A program made the position numbers and the translations under genes. From JAPWJZ01 sp041287865 (lineage in GTDB: Bacteria > Pseudomonadota > Alphaproteobacteria > Micavibrionales > UBA2020), in contig JBGGMV010000092.1 in NCBI GenBank assembly GCA_041287865.1, positions 18,034-82,033 of the forward strand: a DNA stretch of 64,000 nucleotides. Direction: 5' to 3'. The notes beneath the pieces were generated by a model. That model had not been told where the DNA came from. It did not search any database and worked only from the letters and a program-made list of their open reading frames with translations. Numbering within the stretch: the stretch's first letter is position 1; the number at the start of each line of letters is the position of its first letter. This document shows positions 39,023-46,471 of this stretch, piece after piece.

Positions 39023-39745
39023 ATGGAACTGACAGTCAAAGGCAATCACCTCAACGTAGGCGATTCACTCCGTGAACACGTGCTCACGAACCTGACCCAT
39101 ACGGCAGGCAAGTATTTCCGCGACCCGATCGAGGCGACGGTGACCTTCACCAAGGAAAAGAACCACCGCTATCGCGCCAATATCTCGATCCATGTCGGCC
39201 ACGGCATCATGCTGGAAGCCTCGAACGAGGCTGACGATCCCTACCCCGCTTTCGACGGCGCTTCGCAGCGCGTCGCCAAGCGCCTGTCCAAATACAAGGA
39301 CCGCCTGAAAGACCACCACAAGCGCGAGCCCTTGGCCGACGTCGTCGCCGCAAGCTACACCACCTTTAGCAGCAGCAACGAAAACGAAGCCGAAGGCGGC
39401 AAGGAAGGCACCGTTATCGCCGAAATGCAGACGCAGGTGCCGACGCTGGCCGTTTCCGACGCCGTGCTGCGCCTCGAGCTGGGCACGCTGCCCGCGCTGA
39501 TGTTCCGCAACCCGAAACACGGCGGCTATAACATGATTTACCGCCGCAAGGACGGCAACATCGGCTGGATCGATCCCGATGGCAGCGCGCCGAAAAAAGC
39601 GCCTGCGCCCGCAGCTGCAAAACCAGCTGCTGCGCCTGCAAAATCTGCGGCGAAACCCGCTGCAAAACCGGCAGCTAAACCTGCTGCCAAAAAACCCGCG
39701 CCCGTCAAAGCCGTCAAAAAAGCCGGCAAAGCCAAAAAGAAATAA
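39023..39745 (+). CDS. hpf: Ribosome hibernation-promoting factor, long form, with basic repeat tail
   Basis: 240 residues. The N-terminal S30AE domain starts M-E-L-T-V-K-G-N-H-L-N-V-G-D-S-L-R-E-H-V and the C-terminal dimerisation domain contains L-G-T-L-P-A-L-M-F-R-N-P-K-H-G-G-Y-N-M-I-Y-R-R-K-D-G-N-I-G-W-I (about 151-181). It stalls and dimerises 70S ribosomes in stationary phase. The ATG at 39023 has AGAGGGG upstream. A tail of about 50 residues of K, A and P (A-A-K-P-A-A-K repeats) follows the fold; ordinary long HPF ends before it. Confidence 0.93.
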   Translation: MELTVKGNHLNVGDSLREHVLTNLTHTAGKYFRDPIEATVTFTKEKNHRYRANISIHVGHGIMLEASNEADDPYPAFDGASQRVAKRLSKYKDRLKDHHKREPLADVVAASYTTFSSSNENEAEGGKEGTVIAEMQTQVPTLAVSDAVLRLELGTLPALMFRNPKHGGYNMIYRRKDGNIGWIDPDGSAPKKAPAPAAAKPAAAPAKSAAKPAAKPAAKPAAKKPAPVKAVKKAGKAKKK

Positions 39746-39769
39746 GGCGCGTACAAAAGGGGATGGAAA

Positions 39770-40282
39770 GTGAGTGCTGTGTTGAGGGCCGACCCGTACA
39801 GGCGGCCACCCGTGAGCCAGAAAACGAATATGATTAACGCCGACCTTATCATCCCGAGCCTGCCTGCCACGAGCAAGAAACAGGCCTTCCGCGCATTGGC
39901 GGAGGCGACCGTGGGCCTGTTCCCGGGCGACCCCGAGAAAGTCTTCACCGCGCTGATGGACCGCGAGCGTATCGGCTCGACCGGCATCGGCTGCGGTGTC
40001 GCTATCCCGCATATCAAGCTTGGCCATGTGGACAGGCTCTATGGCGTGCTGGCGCGCCTTGAAAAACCCGTCGACTATGACGCGGTGGACGGCGAGGCTG
40101 TTGATTTGATTTTCATGCTGGTCGCCCCGGCCGAAAACAAAACCACCCAGCACCTGAAGATGCTGGCGCATGTCTCGCGCTTCCTGAAGGACGACGAAAC
40201 CTGCCAGCGCCTGCGCGCCTGCAACCAGCGGGATGCGATTGAAACCCTGCTGAATGAGTGGCTGAAAGAACAAGCCGCGTAA
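39770..40282 (+). CDS. ptsN: PTS IIA-like nitrogen-regulatory protein PtsN
   Basis: 170 residues with the PTS EIIA type 2 fold: S-K-K-Q-A-F-R-A-L, G-I-G-C-G-V-A-I-P-H-I-K (phospho-His about 84) and V-D-L-I-F-M-L-V-A-P. GTG at 39770 is preceded by AAAGGGGA and gives about 20 residues before the usual start; an ATG at 39830 matches the family N-terminus but has no ribosome site. It is the regulatory terminus of the nitrogen phosphotransferase system and follows hpf by 24 bases. Confidence 0.92.
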   Translation: MSAVLRADPYRRPPVSQKTNMINADLIIPSLPATSKKQAFRALAEATVGLFPGDPEKVFTALMDRERIGSTGIGCGVAIPHIKLGHVDRLYGVLARLEKPVDYDAVDGEAVDLIFMLVAPAENKTTQHLKMLAHVSRFLKDDETCQRLRACNQRDAIETLLNEWLKEQAA

Positions 40283-40294
40283 CAACGCGGCTTG
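40271..40294 (+). repeat. Inverted repeat across the ptsN stop codon
   Basis: CAAGCCGCG and CGCGGCTTG form a perfect nine-base-pair stem around TAACAA, which contains the stop codon. No T-run follows, so it looks like an mRNA 3'-end stabiliser or a weak terminator. Confidence 0.6.
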
Positions 40295-40338
40295 TGCAGC
40301 TTAAAAGTCGCTGATTCTTCTGGGTTTTCTCGATTCCA

Positions 40339-40367
40339 TTGATTATTCCATAATATTCCGGTAAGGT
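40339..40367 (+). promoter_or_regulatory. Predicted promoter of the third ankyrin gene
   Basis: TTGATT, 17 bases and TAAGGT, starting a leader of about 23 bases. It resembles the promoter of the shared-tail operon at 13863 (TTGACA-17-TAGGGT). Confidence 0.5.
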
Positions 40368-40396
40368 AGCGGCCTGTTTAACAAGGCTTTATTCCC

Positions 40397-40885
40397 ATGA
40401 CGTGGCACAACGCTTTCGAGCTCATTGATATGGACGACTGGCGCGAGCTGCATTCGACGCTGCAGGGCGGCTGGAACGTCAACGAGCGCAACGACATGAA
40501 CGAGACGCTGATCCACCGCGCAGCGCAGCGCGGGCTGGAGGATTGCCTTCGCGTGCTCATCGAGCACAAAGCCGACCTGAACGCCACCGATATGCATGGC
40601 GCGACCGCACTGCACAAAGCCGTGATTGCGAACAAGAACGACATGGTGGAAACGCTGGTGAAGGCCGGCGCCGATATTCACGCCAAGACGCGTGGCGGGA
40701 AAGAACCCGTGGATTACGCAGCGGAAGGCAGCATGGCCCGCATCTACCTGCTGCAGAAAGCAGCGGATATCACGGCCGCTTTCGAAGCAGCAGCCGCTGC
40801 GAAGCGTAAAAGCGAAGACGGTTTCAAGGACGGATTAGAGACGCCGCTCCAGATCAAGAAGCCGCTGCAAATTCACCCGAAATAA
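40397..40885 (+). CDS. Ankyrin-repeat protein with shared C-terminal KPL tail
   Basis: 162 residues. Three repeats are clear (N-E-T-L-I-H-R-A-A-Q-R-G ... H-K-A-D-L-N-A-T-D-M-H-G-A-T-A-L-H-K-A-V ... G-A-D-I-H-A-K-T-R-G-G). After a helical segment (about 118-145) it ends LQIKKPLQIHPK. It is cytoplasmic, as no signal is seen. It is a single gene with its own promoter, convergent with the DUF1150 gene three bases away. There is no good ribosome-binding site before the ATG. Confidence 0.84.
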   Translation: MTWHNAFELIDMDDWRELHSTLQGGWNVNERNDMNETLIHRAAQRGLEDCLRVLIEHKADLNATDMHGATALHKAVIANKNDMVETLVKAGADIHAKTRGGKEPVDYAAEGSMARIYLLQKAADITAAFEAAAAAKRKSEDGFKDGLETPLQIKKPLQIHPK

Positions 40886-40888
40886 AGA

Positions 40889-41119
40889 TTAGTGAACCGA
40901 GACGAGGCTCAGCTCGTGATGGCGGGCGGAGGCGACGGCGCTATCGACGTCCGTCTGCACAGCCAATGCCGTGCCATCGGCCGCATGCAGCACCCAGGTC
41001 GGCTTGCCGTTCACCTTGTGCTTTTTCACATAGGCGACTTCCTCCAGCCCCAGTTCACGCAGGTCGTTCTGCGTCATGAGGAAGGGGATCATATTTTCAG
41101 GCATAAAGCTGCTGTTCAT
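40889..41119 (-). CDS. DUF1150 family protein
   Basis: 76 residues. M-T-Q-N-D-L-R-E-L-G-L-E-E-V-A-Y-V-K (about 15-32) and L-H-A-A-D-G-T-A-L-A-V (about 44-54) are typical of DUF1150, a small alphaproteobacterial family often next to hsp20. It is 20 bases downstream of hsp20 on the same strand, so both should respond to heat. The function is unknown. Confidence 0.85.
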   Translation of the reverse strand: MNSSFMPENMIPFLMTQNDLRELGLEEVAYVKKHKVNGKPTWVLHAADGTALAVQTDVDSAVASARHHELSLVSVH

Positions 41120-41139
41120 GTTCTATCTACCTCGCCCTG

Positions 41140-41622
41140 TCATTTTACCGTACTTGTGCCGTCTTTGTCACCGGAAACATCTATCGACTTGGTTTTTCCC
41201 TTGTCTTTTCCAGGTCTTATTTTAATTGTTTGAACCACGGTTTCCGGAACGATCCGGCGCAAATCGATGTTAAGCAGCCCGTTATCGAGCGCGGCGCCCA
41301 CCACCTCGATATCCTCGCTCAAGATAAAGGTGCGCTGGAACTGGCGTGTGGCAATGCCGCGATGCAGATAAACCCTGCCCTCTTCTTCCTCGCCTGCCTT
41401 GCGGCCGCGGATGACCAATTGATTGAGCTCCAGCTGCACCGTCAGGTCATCCATTTCAAATCCTGCAACGGCAATCGTGATGCGCAACTGCGTATCGCCG
41501 ATCTGTTCGATGTTATAGGGCGGATAGCCTTCGGAGGCGCGGGAGACGCGATCAAGTGCCTGTTCGAACTGGTCGAAGCCCAGCATGAAGGGACTGTCAA
41601 AAATGGAAACGCGGCGGGTCAT
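41140..41622 (-). CDS. Small heat-shock protein, Hsp20/IbpA family
   Basis: 160 residues. The alpha-crystallin domain runs from about 40 to 130: Y-P-P-Y-N-I-E-Q-I-G-D-T-Q-L-R-I-T-I-A-V-A-G-F, then L-V-I-R-G-R-K, Y-L-H-R-G-I-A-T-R-Q-F-Q-R-T-F and the G-L-L-N-I-D-L motif. It binds unfolding proteins and prevents aggregation. It is preceded by an RpoH-type promoter and a thermometer-like leader, which fits its role exactly. A charged tail of about 25 residues follows the domain. Confidence 0.93.
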   Translation of the reverse strand: MTRRVSIFDSPFMLGFDQFEQALDRVSRASEGYPPYNIEQIGDTQLRITIAVAGFEMDDLTVQLELNQLVIRGRKAGEEEEGRVYLHRGIATRQFQRTFILSEDIEVVGAALDNGLLNIDLRRIVPETVVQTIKIRPGKDKGKTKSIDVSGDKDGTSTVK

Positions 41623-41626
41623 AAAG

Positions 41627-41645
41627 GCTCCTCAAACAAGCGAGC
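41627..41645 (-). promoter_or_regulatory. ROSE-like RNA thermometer hairpin masking the hsp20 ribosome site
   Basis: In the hsp20 leader, GCTCGCTT pairs with GAGGAGC around a GTTT loop, hiding the GAGGAG that lies just before the ATG. One G is bulged opposite the ribosome site and the anti-site contains TCGCT, both features of ROSE elements (U-Y-G-C-U). The rest of the leader, up to about 41685, has not been folded. Confidence 0.6.
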
Positions 41646-41690
41646 GTCAGTGTCGAACACCCCCTGATGGGCGATGCTCATACAGCCATG

Positions 41691-41718
41691 ATATATGTGC
41701 TTTTGCGCCGAAAGCAAG
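41691..41718 (-). promoter_or_regulatory. RpoH (sigma-32) type heat-shock promoter of hsp20
   Basis: On the minus strand CTTG, a 17-base spacer and CATATAT. The alphaproteobacterial RpoH consensus is CTTG-N17-18-CYTATNT, so the match has one mismatch. It predicts a leader of about 60 bases. Confidence 0.7.
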
Positions 41719-41741
41719 AAAGGCTGAATTGCCTATTTATA

Positions 41742-42332
41742 TTAAGGCCTTGGAGTCTTTGGCGCAGCGCCGGGCGAAGGTTTTGCATCGCGTAAGTCAA
41801 GAACCAGCTGGCGGATTTCCTTCAGCGATTCTGTCATGAAATGGCGCTGGTTTTCGCGGTAGGCGATTTCGAGGTTCTGATCATCGATCGGATGTTTCTT
41901 GCGCCAGTAGTCGAGCGATTCACGCGTGAGCGGTTTATAGGTCGCATCAAAATCGCGTTCGGCGACTTCCAGCACCTTCAGCACGTCTTCGAAGGCAGAA
42001 AGACGCCCGTCTGTCTTTGCTTCCGGCGAGCGCACAAGGTCACTGGCCACGCCCAGCACCTGACGCGGGTCTTTCGCCTGATACCTGCCGCTGACGCGGC
42101 TGAAAACTTCTTTCAGCGATTTATCGTCTTTCAAATCGGTCACAGCATAGATAGCGAAAGCGGGGGCGCGGAAGGTTTCCTGCAGTTGCATGTAGTCGGG
42201 CAGGCTCATGGGGCTTTCCTTGCCCTTGACGAATTCCTGGCTCCAGAGTGCTTTCTCGCGCATCTTTTCGGTGAGGGCTTTCTGGATTTCTTCCAGCGCA
42301 TTGTTACGTTCTTCGCGGAATTTGCGGTCCAT
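41742..42332 (-). CDS. Hypothetical helical protein, 196 residues
   Basis: I do not recognise this soluble protein. It is rich in charged helix (M-D-R-K-F-R-E-E-R-N-N-A-L-E-E-I-Q-K-A, Y-W-R-K-K-H-P-I-D-D-Q-N) with no Cys and no membrane segment, and has a Pro-rich C-terminal tail. It is the last gene of a minus-strand run with an Fe-S scaffold-like gene nine bases upstream. Cotranscription with that gene is the only hint of function. Confidence 0.55.
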   Translation of the reverse strand: MDRKFREERNNALEEIQKALTEKMREKALWSQEFVKGKESPMSLPDYMQLQETFRAPAFAIYAVTDLKDDKSLKEVFSRVSGRYQAKDPRQVLGVASDLVRSPEAKTDGRLSAFEDVLKVLEVAERDFDATYKPLTRESLDYWRKKHPIDDQNLEIAYRENQRHFMTESLKEIRQLVLDLRDAKPSPGAAPKTPRP

Positions 42333-42341
42333 GGTGTCTTC

Positions 42342-42782
42342 CTATTTCTTGCTGTTGAATGCTTTTTCCACCGCTTCGAACGGCAGCATAATGGCGTTGT
42401 GGCGGGCTTTGTAATCTTTGACGGGGGCGAGGATGATGAGTTTTTCCCAGTCGCCGGTCGGAATGACGGGTTTGCCGTCGAGCATTTCCTCGAGGTCTTC
42501 GCCGGCCATGGCGACATCGTGACGCGTTTTGCCGATGATGGCCTTGGCCATGACAGCGACGACGGAACGGGTGAGAGCGCAGGCCTCGACCTCGAAACCG
42601 AAGCCGGTGATGATGTCGCCATCCAGCTTCAGCTGCACGGTAACTTCGCTGCCGCAGATGGGGCTGACGGCTTTCGCTTCACGGTCCGGATTGTCGAGCG
42701 GCTTGGGCAGCGCTGCCTGCCCGGAGAGCTTGATTAGCTCTTCGTTGTAGAAGGCGACGGCGCTGTCGTCACCCAAATCCAT
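42342..42782 (-). CDS. NifU/IscU-like iron-sulfur cluster scaffold family protein
   Basis: 146 residues. The IscU-type fold is visible through S-P-I-C-G-S-E-V (Cys about 43) and V-E-A-C-A-L-T-R-S (Cys about 69). At the place of the third scaffold cysteine (usually R/H-x-x-C) it has K-A-R-H-N-A-I-M-L-P, so a His may replace it. It may be a specialised or degenerate scaffold. It is followed by an unknown gene and follows a zinc-finger gene end to start, all on the minus strand. Confidence 0.8.
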   Translation of the reverse strand: MDLGDDSAVAFYNEELIKLSGQAALPKPLDNPDREAKAVSPICGSEVTVQLKLDGDIITGFGFEVEACALTRSVVAVMAKAIIGKTRHDVAMAGEDLEEMLDGKPVIPTGDWEKLIILAPVKDYKARHNAIMLPFEAVEKAFNSKK

Positions 42783-42989
42783 TTACGCCGCACCGCGCGA
42801 TTTATAGGGCTTGGCGCCGATCTGGTTGTGCTTGGTGAACAGGCGGTCGCAATAGCCGCAGGTCACTTCTTCCTGACCATCAAACGTGTAATAGACCTTC
42901 GGATGCCCCAGCGCGCCGGAGCCGCCGTTGCAGGAAATCTGGTGCAGTTCTTTCGGCACAAACAGAATTTCGGGGTGTTTGGTTGTCAT
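42783..42989 (-). CDS. Small zinc-finger protein, NDUFS6/zf-CHCC family
   Basis: 68 residues. H-Q-I-S-C-N-G-G-x5-G-H-P-K-V-Y-Y (Cys about 20 and His about 29) and T-C-G-Y-C-D-R-L-F (about 43-51) supply the C-H-C-C zinc site. Homologs are the alphaproteobacterial counterparts of a mitochondrial complex I accessory subunit. The gene abuts the Fe-S scaffold gene and follows cysS by ten bases. Confidence 0.88.
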   Translation of the reverse strand: MTTKHPEILFVPKELHQISCNGGSGALGHPKVYYTFDGQEEVTCGYCDRLFTKHNQIGAKPYKSRGAA

Positions 42990-42999
42990 TGTCGTCTCC

Positions 43000-44412
43000 T
43001 TAAACAGCTTTCTTGTACCACGAGGTTCCCTCGGGCCTATCTTTCAGCAACAGGCCGTCCTGCGCCAGAATGTCCCGGATCTGGTCGGCTTCCTGCCATT
43101 TTTTCTCGCGGCGCAGCACTTCGCGCTTGATCACCAGTTCTTCCTGCGCGCGGGTCAATTCCGGTTTCGCCAGCGTCGCGCCGCCAAGGCCTAGCGCACT
43201 GTCGGCGGCATCGAGCACTGCCAGCTTGTCGGGCACGGGCAGCGTTTCATCGCGCAAGGCCTCCCACAGCACCGAAAGCGCAATCGGGGAATTTAAATCA
43301 TCCTGCATCGCTTCGTCGATCTTCTTGACGATGCCCTTTGCCGTGGCCGAGAGCTGCGCGGCGACAGGATATTGGGCACGCCATTCATCCGCCTTGTGGC
43401 AGAGCGTATCGTAAGTGTTGCGCGCGGCATCCAGCGATTCAAAGCTGAAATTCAGCGAACCGCGATAATGCGCCGTCAGGCAGAGATAGCGGTAATGTAG
43501 CGGGCTATAACCTGCATCGATCACGCGCTGCAGCGTCATGAAGTCGCCTTTCGACTTCGACATCTTGCCTTCGTCCATCAGCAGGAATTCGCCGTGCAGC
43601 CAGTAGTTGACCCATTTGTGGCCATGGCACGCTTCGCTTTGCGCGATTTCATTCGTGTGGTGGACGGGGATATGGTCGATGCCGCCGCAGTGGATGTCAA
43701 TCAGGTCACCCAGATATTTCGTGGCCATGGCCGAGCATTCGATATGCCAGCCGGGGAAGCCTTCGCCATAGGCGCTTGCCCATTTCATGATCTGGTTCGG
43801 ATATTTCGAGCCCTGCAGCGTGAACCACAGGACAAAATCCGTCGGGTTACGCTTGTTGGCATCCGCATCGACGCGCGCCTCGGCCAGCTGCGCTTCAGGC
43901 AGGCGAGCGAAATCGGCATAAGCGGGGAATTTCGCCGTATCGAAATAGACGTTCGGCTGATTGCCGCCGGCCTTGTAAGCGAAACCTTTTTTCTCCAGCG
44001 TTTCGACCATGCCCAGCATCTCGGCGATATGTTCCGTCGCGCGGCAGACGATATGCGGGCGCAAGATGCCAAGCTTGCGGCAATCGTCGAAGAAAGCTTC
44101 TTCATAGAACTTCGCAATTTCCCAGGGCGATTTTTTCTCGCGGGCGGAGGCGATGGCCATTTTATCCTCGCCCTCGTCAGCGTCGGATTGCAAATGGCCG
44201 ACGTCGGTGATGTTCATCACATGCGTCAGGCCGAAGCCCGAACGCGCGAGCGTGCGGCGCAGCAGGTCTTCGAAAACGTAAGTACGCAGGTTGCCGATAT
44301 GGGCGAAGTTATAAACCGTGGGCCCGCAGCAATAGAGCTTCACGTTCGCGGCGTCGATCGGCTTGAAATCTTCCTTGCGCCTGTTGAGCGTATTGAAAAG
44401 CTGCAGCGCCAT
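43000..44412 (-). CDS. cysS: Cysteinyl-tRNA synthetase
   Basis: 470 residues. Class I signature in C-G-P-T-V-Y-N-F-A-H-I-G-N-L-R (about 28-42, with the zinc Cys), H-I-E-C-S-A-M, H-H-T-N-E-I-A-Q-S-E-A and K-M-S-K-S-K-G (about 281-287) identify the enzyme. It charges tRNA-Cys in the cytoplasm. It is the second gene of a minus-strand run after an Smr-like gene, with no gap between them. Confidence 0.97.
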   Translation of the reverse strand: MALQLFNTLNRRKEDFKPIDAANVKLYCCGPTVYNFAHIGNLRTYVFEDLLRRTLARSGFGLTHVMNITDVGHLQSDADEGEDKMAIASAREKKSPWEIAKFYEEAFFDDCRKLGILRPHIVCRATEHIAEMLGMVETLEKKGFAYKAGGNQPNVYFDTAKFPAYADFARLPEAQLAEARVDADANKRNPTDFVLWFTLQGSKYPNQIMKWASAYGEGFPGWHIECSAMATKYLGDLIDIHCGGIDHIPVHHTNEIAQSEACHGHKWVNYWLHGEFLLMDEGKMSKSKGDFMTLQRVIDAGYSPLHYRYLCLTAHYRGSLNFSFESLDAARNTYDTLCHKADEWRAQYPVAAQLSATAKGIVKKIDEAMQDDLNSPIALSVLWEALRDETLPVPDKLAVLDAADSALGLGGATLAKPELTRAQEELVIKREVLRREKKWQEADQIRDILAQDGLLLKDRPEGTSWYKKAV

Positions 44413-44757
44413 TCAGTGCGGCTTCCCGACAAACTTGAACGTCACGAACAAGCCGCCCGATTCAGGCAGCATGACCGGCACGGCGGTTTCGACATAGCCG
44501 TTGTGCTTTTCGATCTTGAAGTAACGCGCGACGGGCTGGAACAGCGTTTCCCCCTGCCCCGGCTTGGCGGGGTCGAAGCGCACGTACAAGGTTTTGGCGG
44601 AGGTTTTCTTGCAGAATTTGACCGTATGGTCGAGCGTATGCAACGCGTCCTGCCGCTCCATGCCGCGCAGGTCGACTTTTACTTCTGCGGCATCGAGGCC
44701 TTCCGGCGCCGGGCCCTTCATCTGGTCGAAAATACTCATCTTTTTCTCCGCTGCCAT
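44413..44757 (-). CDS. Small protein, possibly Smr-domain-like
   Basis: 114 residues. V-D-L-R-G-M-E-R-Q-D-A-L-H-T-L-D-H-T-V-K-F-C (about 28-49) resembles the D-L-H-G helix of Smr domains, and G-Q-G-E-T-L-F-Q-P-V-A-R-Y-F (about 67-80) and E-S-G-G-L-F-V-T-F (about 98-106) fit the later strands, although the canonical G-x-G-x-x-G nuclease loop is altered. A second ATG at 44739 is in frame. It is upstream of cysS in the same run. Confidence 0.5.
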   Translation of the reverse strand: MAAEKKMSIFDQMKGPAPEGLDAAEVKVDLRGMERQDALHTLDHTVKFCKKTSAKTLYVRFDPAKPGQGETLFQPVARYFKIEKHNGYVETAVPVMLPESGGLFVTFKFVGKPH

Positions 44758-44845
44758 GCTAGCCCAGTGGTCGCTTCTTTACAACATCGGTAGGCCCCTG
44801 TAACTTGCGCCTCAAGTGGTTTTATTTCAACAGGCGGGGCTTAAA

Positions 44846-46249
44846 ATGACCAAACATTTCGACCTAATCCTGAAGGGCGGGCGGGTGGTAACCCCGGGCG
44901 GCATTGTCGAGACCGATGTCGCGGTGGAAGGTGGCCGGATTGTCGCGCTGGGCGATTTTACCAGCGGTATCGCTAAGGATGTGGTGGACTGCAAGGGCCT
45001 GCATGTGATGCCGGGCGTGATCGACACGCAGGTGCATTTCCGCGAACCCGGGTTGACGCATAAAGAAGACCTTTCCACCGGCACGCTGTCGGCCATCGCG
45101 GGTGGCGTGACCACCGTGTTCGAAATGCCAAATACCGACCCGCTGACCATCACCGGCGGCGCATTGCATGACAAGCTGCACCGCGCGGCGGAAAAAGCCT
45201 TTTGCGATTACGCCTTCTTTGCGGGCGGCTGTGCGGAGAACGCGCATATCATCGGCGAGCTGGAAAAGATGCCCGGCTGCTGCGGCGTGAAAATTTTCAT
45301 GGGATCATCGACCGGCGCATTGCTGGCTGCACAGGACGAAGTGATTTTGAAGATCCTGAAAAACGGCACGCGCCGCGTGGCGCTACATGCCGAAGACGAA
45401 GACCGTCTGAAATCGCGCAAGCATATCGCCGAGAGCAGCCACGACGTAAAAGACCACCCCGTCTGGCGCGATGCGGAATGCGCGTTGAAAGCCACCACGC
45501 GCGCGGTGAAACTGGCGCGCGAAGCCGGCCGTCGCATCCACCTGCTGCATGTGACATCGGGCGATGAAATGGCGTTTTTACGCGATCACAAAGACATTGC
45601 GACGATTGAGACGACACCGCAGCACCTGACGCTCTCCGCGCCCGAATGCTACGAACGGTTGGGAACAAAGGCGCAAATGAACCCGCCGATCCGCACCAAG
45701 GAACATACCGACGCGCTCTGGCGCGCGGTGATCGACGGCACGGTTGACGTTCTGGGATCAGACCATGCGCCACATACACTGGAGGAAAAGGCGAAGGAAT
45801 ATCCTGCTTCGCCGTCCGGCATGACGGGCGTGCAGACGATGCTCTGCATCATGCTCGACCACGTGAACGCGGGCAAACTGCCGCTGGAGCGCGTGGCCGA
45901 CCTGCTGGCCCATGCGCCGCAGCGCGTCTACCAGATCGCGCGCAAGGGGCGCATCGCGGCGGGCTATGACTCGGATTTCGCCATCGTCGACATGAAGGCC
46001 GAAAAGACCATCGCCAATAAATGGATCAAGTCGCGCTGCGGCTGGTCGCCCTTCGACGGCAAGAAAGTGAAGGGCTGGGTGAAGGGCACGATTTTGCGCG
46101 GACAGGTCGTCATGTGGGACGACGAAATCACGCAGGCCGCCACCTCCCGACTCGCACGCGGCAAACCGGTCGAATTTGCCGATTTATTGATTCCGTCAAC
46201 TAATGTTATGACAGAGACCGTCGCTGCCGCAAAAATAGAGTGCTGCTAA
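44846..46249 (+). CDS. Dihydroorotase family protein (type I-like), first zinc ligand replaced
   Basis: 467 residues of the amidohydrolase superfamily. P-G-V-I-D-T-Q-V-H-F-R-E-P-G (about 50-63) replaces the usual D-x-H-V-H with D-T-Q-V-H; the carbamylated-lysine segment G-V-K-I-F-M-G-S, H-A-E-D-E-D, L-H-V-T-S and L-G-S-D-H-A-P-H-T are otherwise intact. I recall the same Gln in alphaproteobacterial relatives. It may be a dihydroorotase, or a relative with a single or altered metal site. AGGCGGGG precedes the ATG at 44846. Confidence 0.82.
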   Translation: MTKHFDLILKGGRVVTPGGIVETDVAVEGGRIVALGDFTSGIAKDVVDCKGLHVMPGVIDTQVHFREPGLTHKEDLSTGTLSAIAGGVTTVFEMPNTDPLTITGGALHDKLHRAAEKAFCDYAFFAGGCAENAHIIGELEKMPGCCGVKIFMGSSTGALLAAQDEVILKILKNGTRRVALHAEDEDRLKSRKHIAESSHDVKDHPVWRDAECALKATTRAVKLAREAGRRIHLLHVTSGDEMAFLRDHKDIATIETTPQHLTLSAPECYERLGTKAQMNPPIRTKEHTDALWRAVIDGTVDVLGSDHAPHTLEEKAKEYPASPSGMTGVQTMLCIMLDHVNAGKLPLERVADLLAHAPQRVYQIARKGRIAAGYDSDFAIVDMKAEKTIANKWIKSRCGWSPFDGKKVKGWVKGTILRGQVVMWDDEITQAATSRLARGKPVEFADLLIPSTNVMTETVAAAKIECC

Positions 46250-46471
46250 GTAAATAAATTTACTTGTATTAACAGCGGGTTACGATTATTTTGTGGCCCG
46301 GTTAACACAAGGTGAATTTTAGAACGGGCAGATACATCAAATTTTAAACGAATTCGCTTAAAATAAAAGGTATGTGTCTCCTTATAAATAAGGCGATGCA
46401 CAAGGCTCGGGGGAGCCTTCTACGGCTGCACTGCAAAACCGCATCTTCAGCGGGTAATTTAGGGGTTACTT

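Noticed and set aside
39600..39745. K/A/P repeats of hpf as a tandem DNA repeat or mobile element
   Set aside because: The repeats are codon-level within one gene, varied in sequence, and have no flanking duplication.
46269..46283. TTAA-CAGCGGG-TTAC upstream of the GGDEF/EAL gene as a CtrA box
   Set aside because: One half-site mismatch and no second box; too weak alone.
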